Shown here: positions 34,113 to 41,835 of the stretch, piece after piece
How the letters are laid out: the number at the start of each line of letters is the position of its first letter
How positions within the stretch are numbered: position 1 is the first letter of the stretch
Assembly (NCBI RefSeq): GCF_037203605.1
Contig: NZ_JBBDHC010000004.1
Location: 124,001-188,000, forward strand
Origin: Denitratimonas tolerans
GTDB taxonomy: Bacteria > Pseudomonadota > Gammaproteobacteria > Xanthomonadales > Xanthomonadaceae
Direction of reading: 5' to 3'
DNA: 64,000 bases
Program-made: the position numbers and the translations under genes
Notes under the pieces: generated by a model
The model's database searches: none
The model's input: only the letters and a program-made list of their open reading frames with translations
What the model was told of the DNA's origin: nothing

Positions 34113-37100
34113 GCGTGCGACTCCTCCGGAACGGGGTTTTCGGGATCGCGATGCGGCCAGCGGCGGCGCAGCATCACGTACAGCAGCGGAATCACGACCA
34201 GGGTCAGCACGGTGGCCACCAGAATGCCGAACAGCAGCGAGATGCCCAGTCCGTTGAAGATCGGGTCGTCGATGATGAACACCGCGCCGGCCATCGCCGC
34301 CACCGCGGTCAGCGCGATGGGCTGGGCGCGCACCGCGCAGGACTCGATCGCCGCATCCTCCAGCGACCTGCCGCGCGCCACCAGATGGTCGATGAAATCC
34401 ACCAGCAGGATCGAGTTGCGCACGATGATGCCGGCCAGCGCGATCATGCCGATCATGCTGGTGGCGGTGAACTGCATCCCCATCAGCGCGTGCCCCGGCA
34501 TCACCCCGATCACGGTCAGCGGAATCGGGGCCATGATCACCAGCGGCACCAGGTAGTTGCGGAAGTAGGCCACCACCAGAAGATAGATCAGCAGCAGGCC
34601 GGCGGCGTAGGCGATACCCATGTCGCGGAAGGTCTCGTAGGTGATCTGCCACTCGCCGTCCCACTTGATCGAGAAAGCGGCGGTGTCCGCGGGCGGGGCG
34701 ATGTAGTGCTGCGACAGCCACTGTCCTTCGATGACGCTGTCGGCCACCTGGCCGACCAGGTCGAACATGCCGTACAGCGGGCTGTCGGCGACGATGTTTT
34801 CGTCGCCCATGACATAGACCACCGGCAGCATGTCCTTGTGGTGGATGACGCCATCCCAGGCCACCTCGCGGACCTGCACCAGCGCCGACAACGGCACCAG
34901 CTGGCCATCCCCGCCGCGCACCCGCAGCGACAGCACGCCGTCGAGCGTGGCCTGGTCGGAGGCCGGCAGGCGCAGGCGGATCGGGCGCGGATATTTCGAA
35001 CTGTCGTCGATCACCCAGGTCGCATCGTGACCGGACAGCCCGGCGGCGATGGTTTCGGTGATCGTCGCCTGCGACACGCCCAGGCGCGCGGCGCGTTCGC
35101 GGTCGATCGCCAGGATCTCGCGCGAAGCCTCGGCCTCGACGCTGGTATCGACATCGACGATGCCCTCGGTGGCGAGGAAGCGCTGCTCAAGCGCCAGCCC
35201 GATCCGCCGCTGAGCGGCGTAGTCCGGGCCGTAGACCTCGGCCACGATCGGCGACAGCACCGGCGGTCCCGGCGGCACTTCGACCACCTTCACCGACGCG
35301 CCCTGACGGCGACCGATCGCCGCCAGTTCCGGACGCAGCGCGACCGCGATGTCGTGGCTCTTGCGGCGGCGCTCGCGGCGATCGACCAGGTTCACCTGCA
35401 GGTCGCCGACGTTGGCACCGGCGCGCAGGTCGTACTGTCGCACCAGGCCGTTGAAATTGATCGGCGCGGCGGTGCCGGCGTAGCCCTGGTAGTTGAGCAC
35501 CTCGGGCACCCGGTCGATGGCCTCGGCGAGCTCGGCCAGCAGCGCGCTGGTGTCCTCCAGGGTGCGGCCCTCGGGCAGGTCGACCACCACCTGCAGCTCC
35601 GACTTGTTGTCGAAGGGCATCATCTTCATCACCACCAGCCTGAAGCCGGCCAGGCTCACCGCCAGCAGCACCAGCCCCGCCATCGATGCGAACAGCAGAT
35701 GGCGCCGGCGCGCGCCGCGCGCGGGATCGAAAAACGGCCCCATCAGCCGTTCGAACAAATGCTGCAGGCGCGCGGCGATGCTGCCGGGAGCGTGGCCATC
35801 GGCGGCATCATGATCGGCGTGCCCGCCGCCGGCGTGGCGCTTGAGCAGCTTCAGTGACAGCCAGGGCGTCACGATCAGCGCGATCAGCAGCGACAGCAGC
35901 ATGCCGACGGACGCATTGATCGGAATCGGGCGCATGTACGGCCCCATCAGTCCGCTGACGAAGGCCATCGGCAACAGTGCCGCGATCACGGTGAAGGTGG
36001 CGAGGATGGTCGGACCGCCGACTTCGTCGACCGCCGGCGGAATCGCCTCGCGCAGGCTCTTGCCGCCGAGCGCCATGTGGCGGTGGATGTTCTCCACCAC
36101 CACGATCGCATCGTCCACCAGGATGCCGATCGAGAAAATCAGCGCGAACAGCGACACGCGATTGAGGGTGAAGCCCATCGCCCAGGACGCGAACAGGGTC
36201 AGCGACAGGGTCAGCACCACCGCGGTACCGATCACCAGCGCCTCGCGTCGGCCGAGCGCGAACAGCACCAGCAGCACCACTGCCGACGTGGCGAAGAACA
36301 GCTTCTTGATCAGGGTCTGCGCCTTGTCGCTGGCGGTCAGGCCGTAGTCGCGGGTGACTTCGACGTTCACGCCCTCGGGGATGACCTGGCCGCGCAGCGC
36401 CTCGATGCGTTCAAGCACGCTGCCGGTGATGCTGGCGGCGTTGCTGCCCGGTTTCTTCGCGATCGCCAGCGTCACCGCGGGCGCGGTGCCGGTCTCGGGG
36501 CCGTCGCGCCCGGCCGGCGCGCCGTGCCAGACGTAGCTCGAGGGCGTGTCGGCGGCGTCGCTGATCCGGGCCACGTCGCCCAGCCGCACCGGTTGGCCAT
36601 CCTTCAGCCCGAGCACCAGCCCTTCCACCTCTCCGCGCCCGGCGAGGAAGCTGCCGGAAGTGACCTGGGCCACGCCATCGACCCCAACGCGCTCCCCGGC
36701 CTGACGGGCGAGGTTGGCGGCCTGCAGCGCCCCGGCCAGATCCTCGACCGCGAGCCCGTGGCTGGCCAGGCGCGTGGCGTCGAGTTCGACCATCACCGCG
36801 CGCTCGGGCGCACCGATGGTGAACACGTCGCGGGTGCCCGGGATGCGCTTGAGCTCGGTTTCCAGCGTGTGCGCGACTTCGGCCAGCTCACGCGGGCCGC
36901 GGTCGGCGTCGTCGGTCCACAGCGTCAGCGCCATCACCGGCACATCGTCGATGCCCTTGGGCTTGATGAGCGGCTGGCCGACGCCCAAGCCCTGCGGTAT
37001 CCAGTCCTGGTTGGAGAACACCTTGTCGTACAGGCGCACCAGCGCCGGCTGGCGCTTCACCCCGACCTCGAACTCGACGGTGGCCACCACCAGGCCGGGA

Positions 37101-37387
37101 CGGCTGATCGAGTAGGTGTGCTTGACCTCCTCGATCTCCGAGAGCACCTGCTCCAGCGGATACGCCAGCATCTGCTCCACCTGCCCCGCGTCCGCGCCCG
37201 GGAAGGGCACGATCACGTTGGCCATGGTCACGTTGATCTGCGGCTCTTCCTCGCGCGGCGTGATCAACACCGCAACCAGGCCAAGCAGCAGGCCGAGCAG
37301 CGCCAGGATCGGCGTCAGCGGATTGTCCTGGAAGGTGCGCGCAAGGCGGCCGGAGACGCCAAGCCGCGAGGGAGCGGATGCCGTCAC
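34109..37387 (-). CDS. RND-family efflux permease
   Basis: A 1092-residue inner-membrane pump with 12 helices and two large periplasmic loops. The first helix is followed by TPREEEPQINV; helix 4 carries the proton-relay acids in FSIGILVDDAIVVVENIH. Start is GTG 37387, with GGAGG eight bases upstream and the adaptor gene's stop two bases before; the frame stays open upstream but that part overlaps the adaptor. It is closest to AcrB/VexF-type pumps, not CusA. No outer-membrane channel gene is nearby, so TolC would be supplied elsewhere. Its place inside a sulfide-oxidation operon is unusual. Confidence 0.93.
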   Translation of the reverse strand: MTASAPSRLGVSGRLARTFQDNPLTPILALLGLLLGLVAVLITPREEEPQINVTMANVIVPFPGADAGQVEQMLAYPLEQVLSEIEEVKHTYSISRPGLVVATVEFEVGVKRQPALVRLYDKVFSNQDWIPQGLGVGQPLIKPKGIDDVPVMALTLWTDDADRGPRELAEVAHTLETELKRIPGTRDVFTIGAPERAVMVELDATRLASHGLAVEDLAGALQAANLARQAGERVGVDGVAQVTSGSFLAGRGEVEGLVLGLKDGQPVRLGDVARISDAADTPSSYVWHGAPAGRDGPETGTAPAVTLAIAKKPGSNAASITGSVLERIEALRGQVIPEGVNVEVTRDYGLTASDKAQTLIKKLFFATSAVVLLVLFALGRREALVIGTAVVLTLSLTLFASWAMGFTLNRVSLFALIFSIGILVDDAIVVVENIHRHMALGGKSLREAIPPAVDEVGGPTILATFTVIAALLPMAFVSGLMGPYMRPIPINASVGMLLSLLIALIVTPWLSLKLLKRHAGGGHADHDAADGHAPGSIAARLQHLFERLMGPFFDPARGARRRHLLFASMAGLVLLAVSLAGFRLVVMKMMPFDNKSELQVVVDLPEGRTLEDTSALLAELAEAIDRVPEVLNYQGYAGTAAPINFNGLVRQYDLRAGANVGDLQVNLVDRRERRRKSHDIAVALRPELAAIGRRQGASVKVVEVPPGPPVLSPIVAEVYGPDYAAQRRIGLALEQRFLATEGIVDVDTSVEAEASREILAIDRERAARLGVSQATITETIAAGLSGHDATWVIDDSSKYPRPIRLRLPASDQATLDGVLSLRVRGGDGQLVPLSALVQVREVAWDGVIHHKDMLPVVYVMGDENIVADSPLYGMFDLVGQVADSVIEGQWLSQHYIAPPADTAAFSIKWDGEWQITYETFRDMGIAYAAGLLLIYLLVVAYFRNYLVPLVIMAPIPLTVIGVMPGHALMGMQFTATSMIGMIALAGIIVRNSILLVDFIDHLVARGRSLEDAAIESCAVRAQPIALTAVAAMAGAVFIIDDPIFNGLGISLLFGILVATVLTLVVIPLLYVMLRRRWPHRDPENPVPEESHA

Positions 37388-37388
37388 T

Positions 37389-38468
37389 TCAGTCGCCTCC
37401 GCGGGCGGCGACCAGGGCCTGGCGCGCGGCCACCGGATCGAGCGCGATGGTTTCGCCGGGCTGGAGGCCGGCGAGCACATCCACGCCGCTCGGCATGGCC
37501 TCGCCCAGCCGCAGCTGGCGCAGCGACAGCCGGCCATCGGCGAGCACATAGGCCGCGGTGACTTCGCCGCGGCGCACGATCGCGCTCGCGGGGATCCGCG
37601 GCTGGGAGTGGCCCGCCACCGCCGGAAACCGCACCTTGGCCGTGCTCCCCGGTATCGGTGCCGGATCCAGCGCCGGCAGCAGCACGCGCACGCGAACGGT
37701 GTGCGTGGCCGCGTCGGCGGCGGGAAAGGCGATGACATCGTCGGCTTCGATCACGCGCTGGTCGTGCAATCGCACGCGCGCGCGCGGATCCGCGCGCACC
37801 TGATCCGCCGCGCCCTGCGGCAGCTCGACTTCGATCCGCAGCGCTGTGGGCGCGAACACCGACACCAGGCGCTGCCCCATCGCCACCGATTCTCCCGGCT
37901 CGACGTCGCGGCTGGCGACGATGCCGTCGTAGGGCGCGCGCACCACGGTGTAGTCGACGGTCTGGCTGGCGCTGGCCAGGCGCGCGCGGGCGGCATCCCG
38001 GGCGGCCACCGCGGCGTCGCGTGCGGCGTGCATCCGTTCCAGCTGCGAACGCGACACGTACTGGCGCTGCGACAGTTCGACATAGCGCTGGTAGTCGGCC
38101 TCGGCTTCGCGTGCCGCTGCTTCGCCGGCGTGCAGCTGGGCGCGGGCGGTGTCGACCTCGGCCTGCTGTTCGACCGCGCTCAGGCGCACCAGTACGGTGC
38201 CGGCGGTGACGTGATCATCGACGTCGTGCGCGACCTCGGCCACGCGACCGGCAGTCTGCGCGGTCAGCGTAGCCTGCTGCACCGCCTCGACCACGCCGTC
38301 CCAGGCACGGCCCTCGTCGCTGACGGGATCGGCAACGACCCAGGTTTCCAGACCCTCGATCCTGCCGGGCGCGCGGGCATCGTCGGTGGCCCCGCCACAG
38401 GCGGCGAGCGCCGCTGCCAGCAGCGCCAAACCGCCGATCCGGGCCAGCGCAAGCGTCGATGTGACCAT
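37389..38468 (-). CDS. RND periplasmic adaptor (membrane fusion) lipoprotein
   Basis: A 359-residue membrane-fusion protein with a lipobox LAAC near residue 23, a biotinyl-lipoyl half (GRVAEVAHDVDDHVTAGTVL), an alpha-hairpin (about 95-160), the second lipoyl half (RAPYDGIVASRDVEPGESV) and a beta-barrel domain. ATG 38468 has GAGAGC upstream; a GTG 15 bases earlier is less likely. It directly precedes its RND permease (one base between stop and GTG). Confidence 0.92.
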   Translation of the reverse strand: MVTSTLALARIGGLALLAAALAACGGATDDARAPGRIEGLETWVVADPVSDEGRAWDGVVEAVQQATLTAQTAGRVAEVAHDVDDHVTAGTVLVRLSAVEQQAEVDTARAQLHAGEAAAREAEADYQRYVELSQRQYVSRSQLERMHAARDAAVAARDAARARLASASQTVDYTVVRAPYDGIVASRDVEPGESVAMGQRLVSVFAPTALRIEVELPQGAADQVRADPRARVRLHDQRVIEADDVIAFPAADAATHTVRVRVLLPALDPAPIPGSTAKVRFPAVAGHSQPRIPASAIVRRGEVTAAYVLADGRLSLRQLRLGEAMPSGVDVLAGLQPGETIALDPVAARQALVAARGGD

Positions 38469-38493
38469 GGATCGCTCTCGCACGTCGGGCCCC

Positions 38494-38697
38494 TTACTTG
38501 AACGCGCAGCCGCCGGGCACGCCCAGCTTCGCGAACAGCTTGGCCGCGGGACAAAATCCGGTGAAGGCGGACTGCAGGAGGTTCAGACCGACGAAGGCGG
38601 TCAGCAGCAGCCACCAGGGCGAAACGAAATGGCCCAGCGCGAGGCTGGCGAGGATCATCACGCCAGCAAAGGCGAAAATGGCACGATCGAGGTTCAT
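38494..38697 (-). CDS. DUF2892 (YgaP-tail-like) inner-membrane protein
   Basis: A 67-residue protein with two hydrophobic helices (AIFAFAGVMILASLALGHFV and PWWLLLTAFVGLNLLQSAF) followed by TGFCPAAKLFAKLGVPGGC, the DUF2892 signature found as the membrane tail of rhodanese YgaP. It commonly accompanies sulfide-oxidation genes and here sits 35 bases after the SQR gene. The two cysteines could bear persulfide. Confidence 0.93.
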   Translation of the reverse strand: MNLDRAIFAFAGVMILASLALGHFVSPWWLLLTAFVGLNLLQSAFTGFCPAAKLFAKLGVPGGCAFK

Positions 38698-38732
38698 GTC
38701 GGCTTTCCTTGGAGTTGGTTTCGGGAAAAGGC

Positions 38733-40004
38733 TCAGCGGGTGCGCACGATGCCCAGGAGCTTGAGCACGTACTTTTCATAGACGGGCTCGGTGTTGCCCA
38801 AGCGGATCTTCATCAGGAAATACTTTTCGAACGCGATCTTGGCCAGATGCACCCACTTGCCCACCTTGGCCCAGGTCACGTTGCGCGGCGGCATCTGCGG
38901 CAGCGCCACGAAGGCGGCGCCTGTATTGCCCATGTCGGCCAGGCAGATCGCGTTCCAGGTCGGGATCACGCTGACCGGCTTGCCCTCCAGCTCGGCCTTG
39001 ATGTTCTCGGCAACGGCGGTGACCATCGATTCGATCATGAAGCCGGTCTTGGGCACGCCGGTCGGCACCGGGGTCGGCTCGGGCGGGGCGATCGCCACGC
39101 ACACCCCGATCGAATACACGTTGCCGAAGCTCGGATGGCGCTGGTACGGGTCGATCGGAGTGAAGCCGCGCGGATTGCCCAGCCCTTCGCTCTGGCGAAT
39201 CGCGTCCACCCCGGTGAAGGCCGGCAGGATCATCGAATAGGCGAACGGCAGCGTGTGCGTCTTCTTCGGCTGGCCGGCTTCATCCATCTCGACCACGTCG
39301 ATCTCGTTCCCGCGCACTTCCGCGACCTTCGCGTTGATGATCCAGCGCACGTCGCGCTGGCGCAGCTCGCTTTCCATCAGGGCCTTGGAATCACCCACGC
39401 CGCCGAGGCCCATGTGGCCGATGTAGGGTTCGGGGGACACATAGGTCATCGGCACCTTGTGGCGCAGCTTGCGCTTGCGCAGGTCGCGGTCGAGGATCAT
39501 GGCGAACTCGTAGGCCGGGCCGAAACAGCTGGCACCCGCCGCCGCGCCCACCACGACCGGACCCGGATTCTCGAGGAAGCGCTGATAGGCGTCCCAGGCC
39601 GCTGCCGCGTGTGGCGTGGTGCAGATCGACTGGGTGAAACCGCCCTCCGGCCCGAGGCCCGGCACCTCGTCGAAGGCCAGGCGCGGGCCGGTGGCGACCA
39701 CGAGGTAGTCATACGCCAGGCTCCTGCCGTCGCGCAGTTCGACCCGGTTTTCCTGCGGATACACGCGCGCTGCGCCGACACCGTCGAAGGCGATGTCCTT
39801 GCGCTTGAGCGCCGCCTCGGCGTCCAGGGTGATGTCCGACGGCTTGCGCCAGCCCACGGCCACCCAGGGATTGGACGGGGTGAAGGCGAACCGGCCGCCC
39901 TCGCCCACCACCTGGATCGAGTGTTCCTTGCCCAGCAGTGCGCGCAGCTCGAACGCCGCGCTCATGCCGCCGATTCCCGCTCCCAGAACCACGATGTTTG
40001 CCAT
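38733..40004 (-). CDS. Sulfide:quinone oxidoreductase-like flavoprotein
   Basis: A 423-residue FAD enzyme on the inner membrane that oxidises sulfide and passes electrons to quinone. Dinucleotide motif VVLGAGIGGMSAA at residues 6-18; a second VVVGAAAGASCFGPAYEFA. Cysteines at 128, 160 and 354 have the spacing of the redox trio in well-studied SQRs. ATG 40004 is used. It is the first gene of a seven-gene leftward run and has an excellent -35/-10 pair upstream whose -35 lies in the shared operator. A flavocytochrome c sulfide dehydrogenase is an alternative, but no heme subunit is adjacent. Confidence 0.92.
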   Translation of the reverse strand: MANIVVLGAGIGGMSAAFELRALLGKEHSIQVVGEGGRFAFTPSNPWVAVGWRKPSDITLDAEAALKRKDIAFDGVGAARVYPQENRVELRDGRSLAYDYLVVATGPRLAFDEVPGLGPEGGFTQSICTTPHAAAAWDAYQRFLENPGPVVVGAAAGASCFGPAYEFAMILDRDLRKRKLRHKVPMTYVSPEPYIGHMGLGGVGDSKALMESELRQRDVRWIINAKVAEVRGNEIDVVEMDEAGQPKKTHTLPFAYSMILPAFTGVDAIRQSEGLGNPRGFTPIDPYQRHPSFGNVYSIGVCVAIAPPEPTPVPTGVPKTGFMIESMVTAVAENIKAELEGKPVSVIPTWNAICLADMGNTGAAFVALPQMPPRNVTWAKVGKWVHLAKIAFEKYFLMKIRLGNTEPVYEKYVLKLLGIVRTR

Positions 40005-40064
40005 GACTCTTACCTTCTGACTTGCTCGGATGGACTGTGGACCGGACTGCCTGCGCAGCGGCGC

Positions 40065-40106
40065 TTGCATGAATATTAGCCTTGACTTATATTAGTGTCA
40101 ACTAAT
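40065..40106. promoter_or_regulatory. Divergent promoters with shared ArsR (BigR/SqrR-type) operator
   Basis: Rightward: TTGCAT (40065-40070), 17 bp, TATATT (40088-40093). Leftward: TTGACA (40101-40096), 17 bp, TAATAT (40078-40073). The palindrome ATTAGTGTCAACTAAT (40091-40106), arms ATTAGT/ACTAAT, covers the leftward -35 and the rightward -10 to +1, so one bound repressor would block both. The region is sharply AT-rich compared with its flanks. Confidence 0.87.
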
Positions 40107-40121
40107 TCAGAAGGAACTGAA

Positions 40122-40508
40122 ATGGGCATGACAGCCAACGACCTCGTCGCCGACGCCTGCACCCGCATCCGTCAGATCGACGCCATGGCGCTGCACGCCA
40201 TGACCGAAGCACCGCTGCTCATCGACGTGCGCGAGCCGGGCGAATTCGCCGCCGGGCACCTGCCCGGCGCGGTGAACCTGCCGCGCGGCGTGCTCGAGTT
40301 TGCTATTGAAGCCCATCCGGCGCTCGCCTGCGAGACCAGCCCGACCCTCGCCGACCGCTCGCGCCATCTGGTGGTCTACTGCCTCTCCGGCGGACGCGCC
40401 GCTCTGGCGACCGACAGCCTGCAGCGCCTGGGCTTTCGCAAGGTCGAGTGCCTGATCGGCGGTTTCACCGGCTGGACCGGCGCCGGCCTGCCGGTCGAGG
40501 GAGCCTGA
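40122..40508 (+). CDS. Rhodanese-domain sulfurtransferase 1
   Basis: A 128-residue single-domain rhodanese with LLIDVREPGEFAAGHLPGAV and active-loop cysteine in VVYCLSGGRAALA (residue 87). No signal peptide, so cytoplasmic; it would move persulfide sulfur made by SQR to an acceptor such as glutathione. ATG 40122 has AAGGA six bases upstream. First gene of the rightward unit, one base ahead of the ArsR gene. Confidence 0.93.
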   Translation: MGMTANDLVADACTRIRQIDAMALHAMTEAPLLIDVREPGEFAAGHLPGAVNLPRGVLEFAIEAHPALACETSPTLADRSRHLVVYCLSGGRAALATDSLQRLGFRKVECLIGGFTGWTGAGLPVEGA

Positions 40509-40509
40509 C

Positions 40510-40872
40510 ATGGCGCTCCCGCGTCCGGAAGTGCCGGTCATCGATCCGAGCGCCATGCGCGAGCACGCGGATTCGGCCGCACACCTGCTCAAGGCGCTGG
40601 CCAACGAAAAGCGTCTGTTGATCCTGTGCCTGCTGGCCGAGGGCGAGCGTTCGGTGGGCGATCTCAATGCGCTGGTGGACCTGAGCCAGTCGGCGCTGTC
40701 CCAGCACCTGGCCGTGCTGCGCGAGGAAGGTCTGGTCGACACCCGCCGCGAGGCGCAGAGCATCTACTACGCGCTGTCCGCCGGCCCGGCCTATCGGATC
40801 ATCCAGACCCTGCACGGAATCTATTGCGCCCCCGGTGCCGACCAGGCCGCCACCCGAGGAGGTCGCCGATGA
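40510..40872 (+). CDS. ArsR-family persulfide-responsive repressor, BigR/SqrR/YgaV type
   Basis: A 120-residue winged-helix repressor. The motif LLKALANEKRLLILCLL and the recognition helix LSQSALSQHLAVLREEGLV are typical. Cysteines at residues 40 and 106 (LILC and GIYC) match the pair in BigR and SqrR that forms a polysulfide bridge when sulfane sulfur is present, releasing DNA; the metal-site cysteines of true ArsR are absent. It is flanked by two rhodanese genes, and its TGA overlaps the next ATG by four bases. Autoregulation through the shared operator is expected. Confidence 0.92.
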   Translation: MALPRPEVPVIDPSAMREHADSAAHLLKALANEKRLLILCLLAEGERSVGDLNALVDLSQSALSQHLAVLREEGLVDTRREAQSIYYALSAGPAYRIIQTLHGIYCAPGADQAATRGGRR

Positions 40873-41246
40873 TCGCGTTCATCAAGGCGCTGCTCGGCCT
40901 GGGCGGCGAAAGCGTCGGGCCGCACGAGGCCGTCAGGCGGCTGAACGACGGCGCGGTGCTGATCGACGTGCGCGAGCCGGCGGAATTTTCCCGTGCCCGC
41001 GCCAACGCCGCGCGCTCGCTGCCCTTGGGGCAGATCCAGGTGCGCGGTACGGCGGCACTGGATGGAATCGCGCCTGCGGCGAACGGCGGCGAGATCCTGC
41101 TGATCTGCCAGAGCGGGATGCGCTCGCGCATCGCCCAGAACCTCCTGTCGCGCGATGCGCGGCACCGCTACGTCAACGTCACCGGCGGCATGAGTGCCTG
41201 GATGGCAGCCGGCCTGCCGTTCGTCCAGGGCGCGATGCGGCGCTGA
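40869..41246 (+). CDS. Rhodanese-domain sulfurtransferase 2
   Basis: A 125-residue single-domain rhodanese with VLIDVREPAEFSRA and active loop cysteine ICQSGMRSRIA (residue 80). Sequence differs enough from rhodanese 1 (QSGMRS versus LSGGRA loop) to suggest another sulfur acceptor. The ATG overlaps the repressor stop by four bases (ATGA). Confidence 0.92.
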   Translation: MIAFIKALLGLGGESVGPHEAVRRLNDGAVLIDVREPAEFSRARANAARSLPLGQIQVRGTAALDGIAPAANGGEILLICQSGMRSRIAQNLLSRDARHRYVNVTGGMSAWMAAGLPFVQGAMRR

Positions 41247-41306
41247 TGCACTTCGTCCGCGGCGCACGGCCCGTGCGTCCCGCTCCAACCTTCCCGAGGA
41301 ACTCCC

Positions 41307-41660
41307 ATGTCCGACACCCGCTTCCAGGATCTCACCGCCAACACCAGCCGCCACCTCGCCCCGATGCGCAGCCACCTGCCCGAGGTGATGCAGGGCTTCG
41401 GCGCACTCTCGCGCGCCGCGCTCGCAGCCGGCGTCCTCGACGAAAAGACCAAGGAGCTGATCGCGCTCGCCATTGCCGTGGCGACGCGCTGCGACGACTG
41501 CATCGGCTTCCACGCCAAGGCGCTGGTACGCCTGCACGGCACGCCCGAGGAACTGCGCGAGATGCTCGGCGTGGCGGTCTACATGGGCGGCGGTCCCTCG
41601 CTGATGTACGCCTCGCACGCGATTCAGGCCTACGAGGAATTCGCTGTGGCGGCGAAGTAG
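41307..41660 (+). CDS. Carboxymuconolactone decarboxylase / AhpD-like protein
   Basis: A 117-residue CMD-family protein with the redox motif CDDCIGFHAKALVRLHG (CxxC plus histidine), which in AhpD supplies electrons for peroxide reduction. ATG 41307 has GAGGA upstream. It follows rhodanese 2 by 60 bp in the same direction, so it likely belongs to the sulfide-inducible unit and acts in thiol or peroxide redox chemistry. Confidence 0.93.
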   Translation: MSDTRFQDLTANTSRHLAPMRSHLPEVMQGFGALSRAALAAGVLDEKTKELIALAIAVATRCDDCIGFHAKALVRLHGTPEELREMLGVAVYMGGGPSLMYASHAIQAYEEFAVAAK

Positions 41661-41835
41661 GCCGCTGCTCCCGCCTGCGGCAGCCCGCGCGAGCTGCCGC
41701 AGGTTCTTCGTCGCCCCGCATCCGCGCAAGCCGCCCCAATCGGCCGCACCGCGCCACGCGCCTGCCCGCGATTTGCCACGGAAGCGTGACGCCGCTCGCC
41801 TATACTGCGGCCAGTCTTTCCCAAGGGCATCCGGC

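Noticed and set aside
40095..40121. GTG start for rhodanese 1 at 40095
   Set aside because: It lies within the palindromic operator and before the predicted transcript start; ATG 40122 has a ribosome site.
41773..41806. Full sigma-70 promoter for the macroglobulin
   Set aside because: TATACT at 41801 is good but the nearest TTGCCA is 22 bp away; spacing is too long to call a pair.
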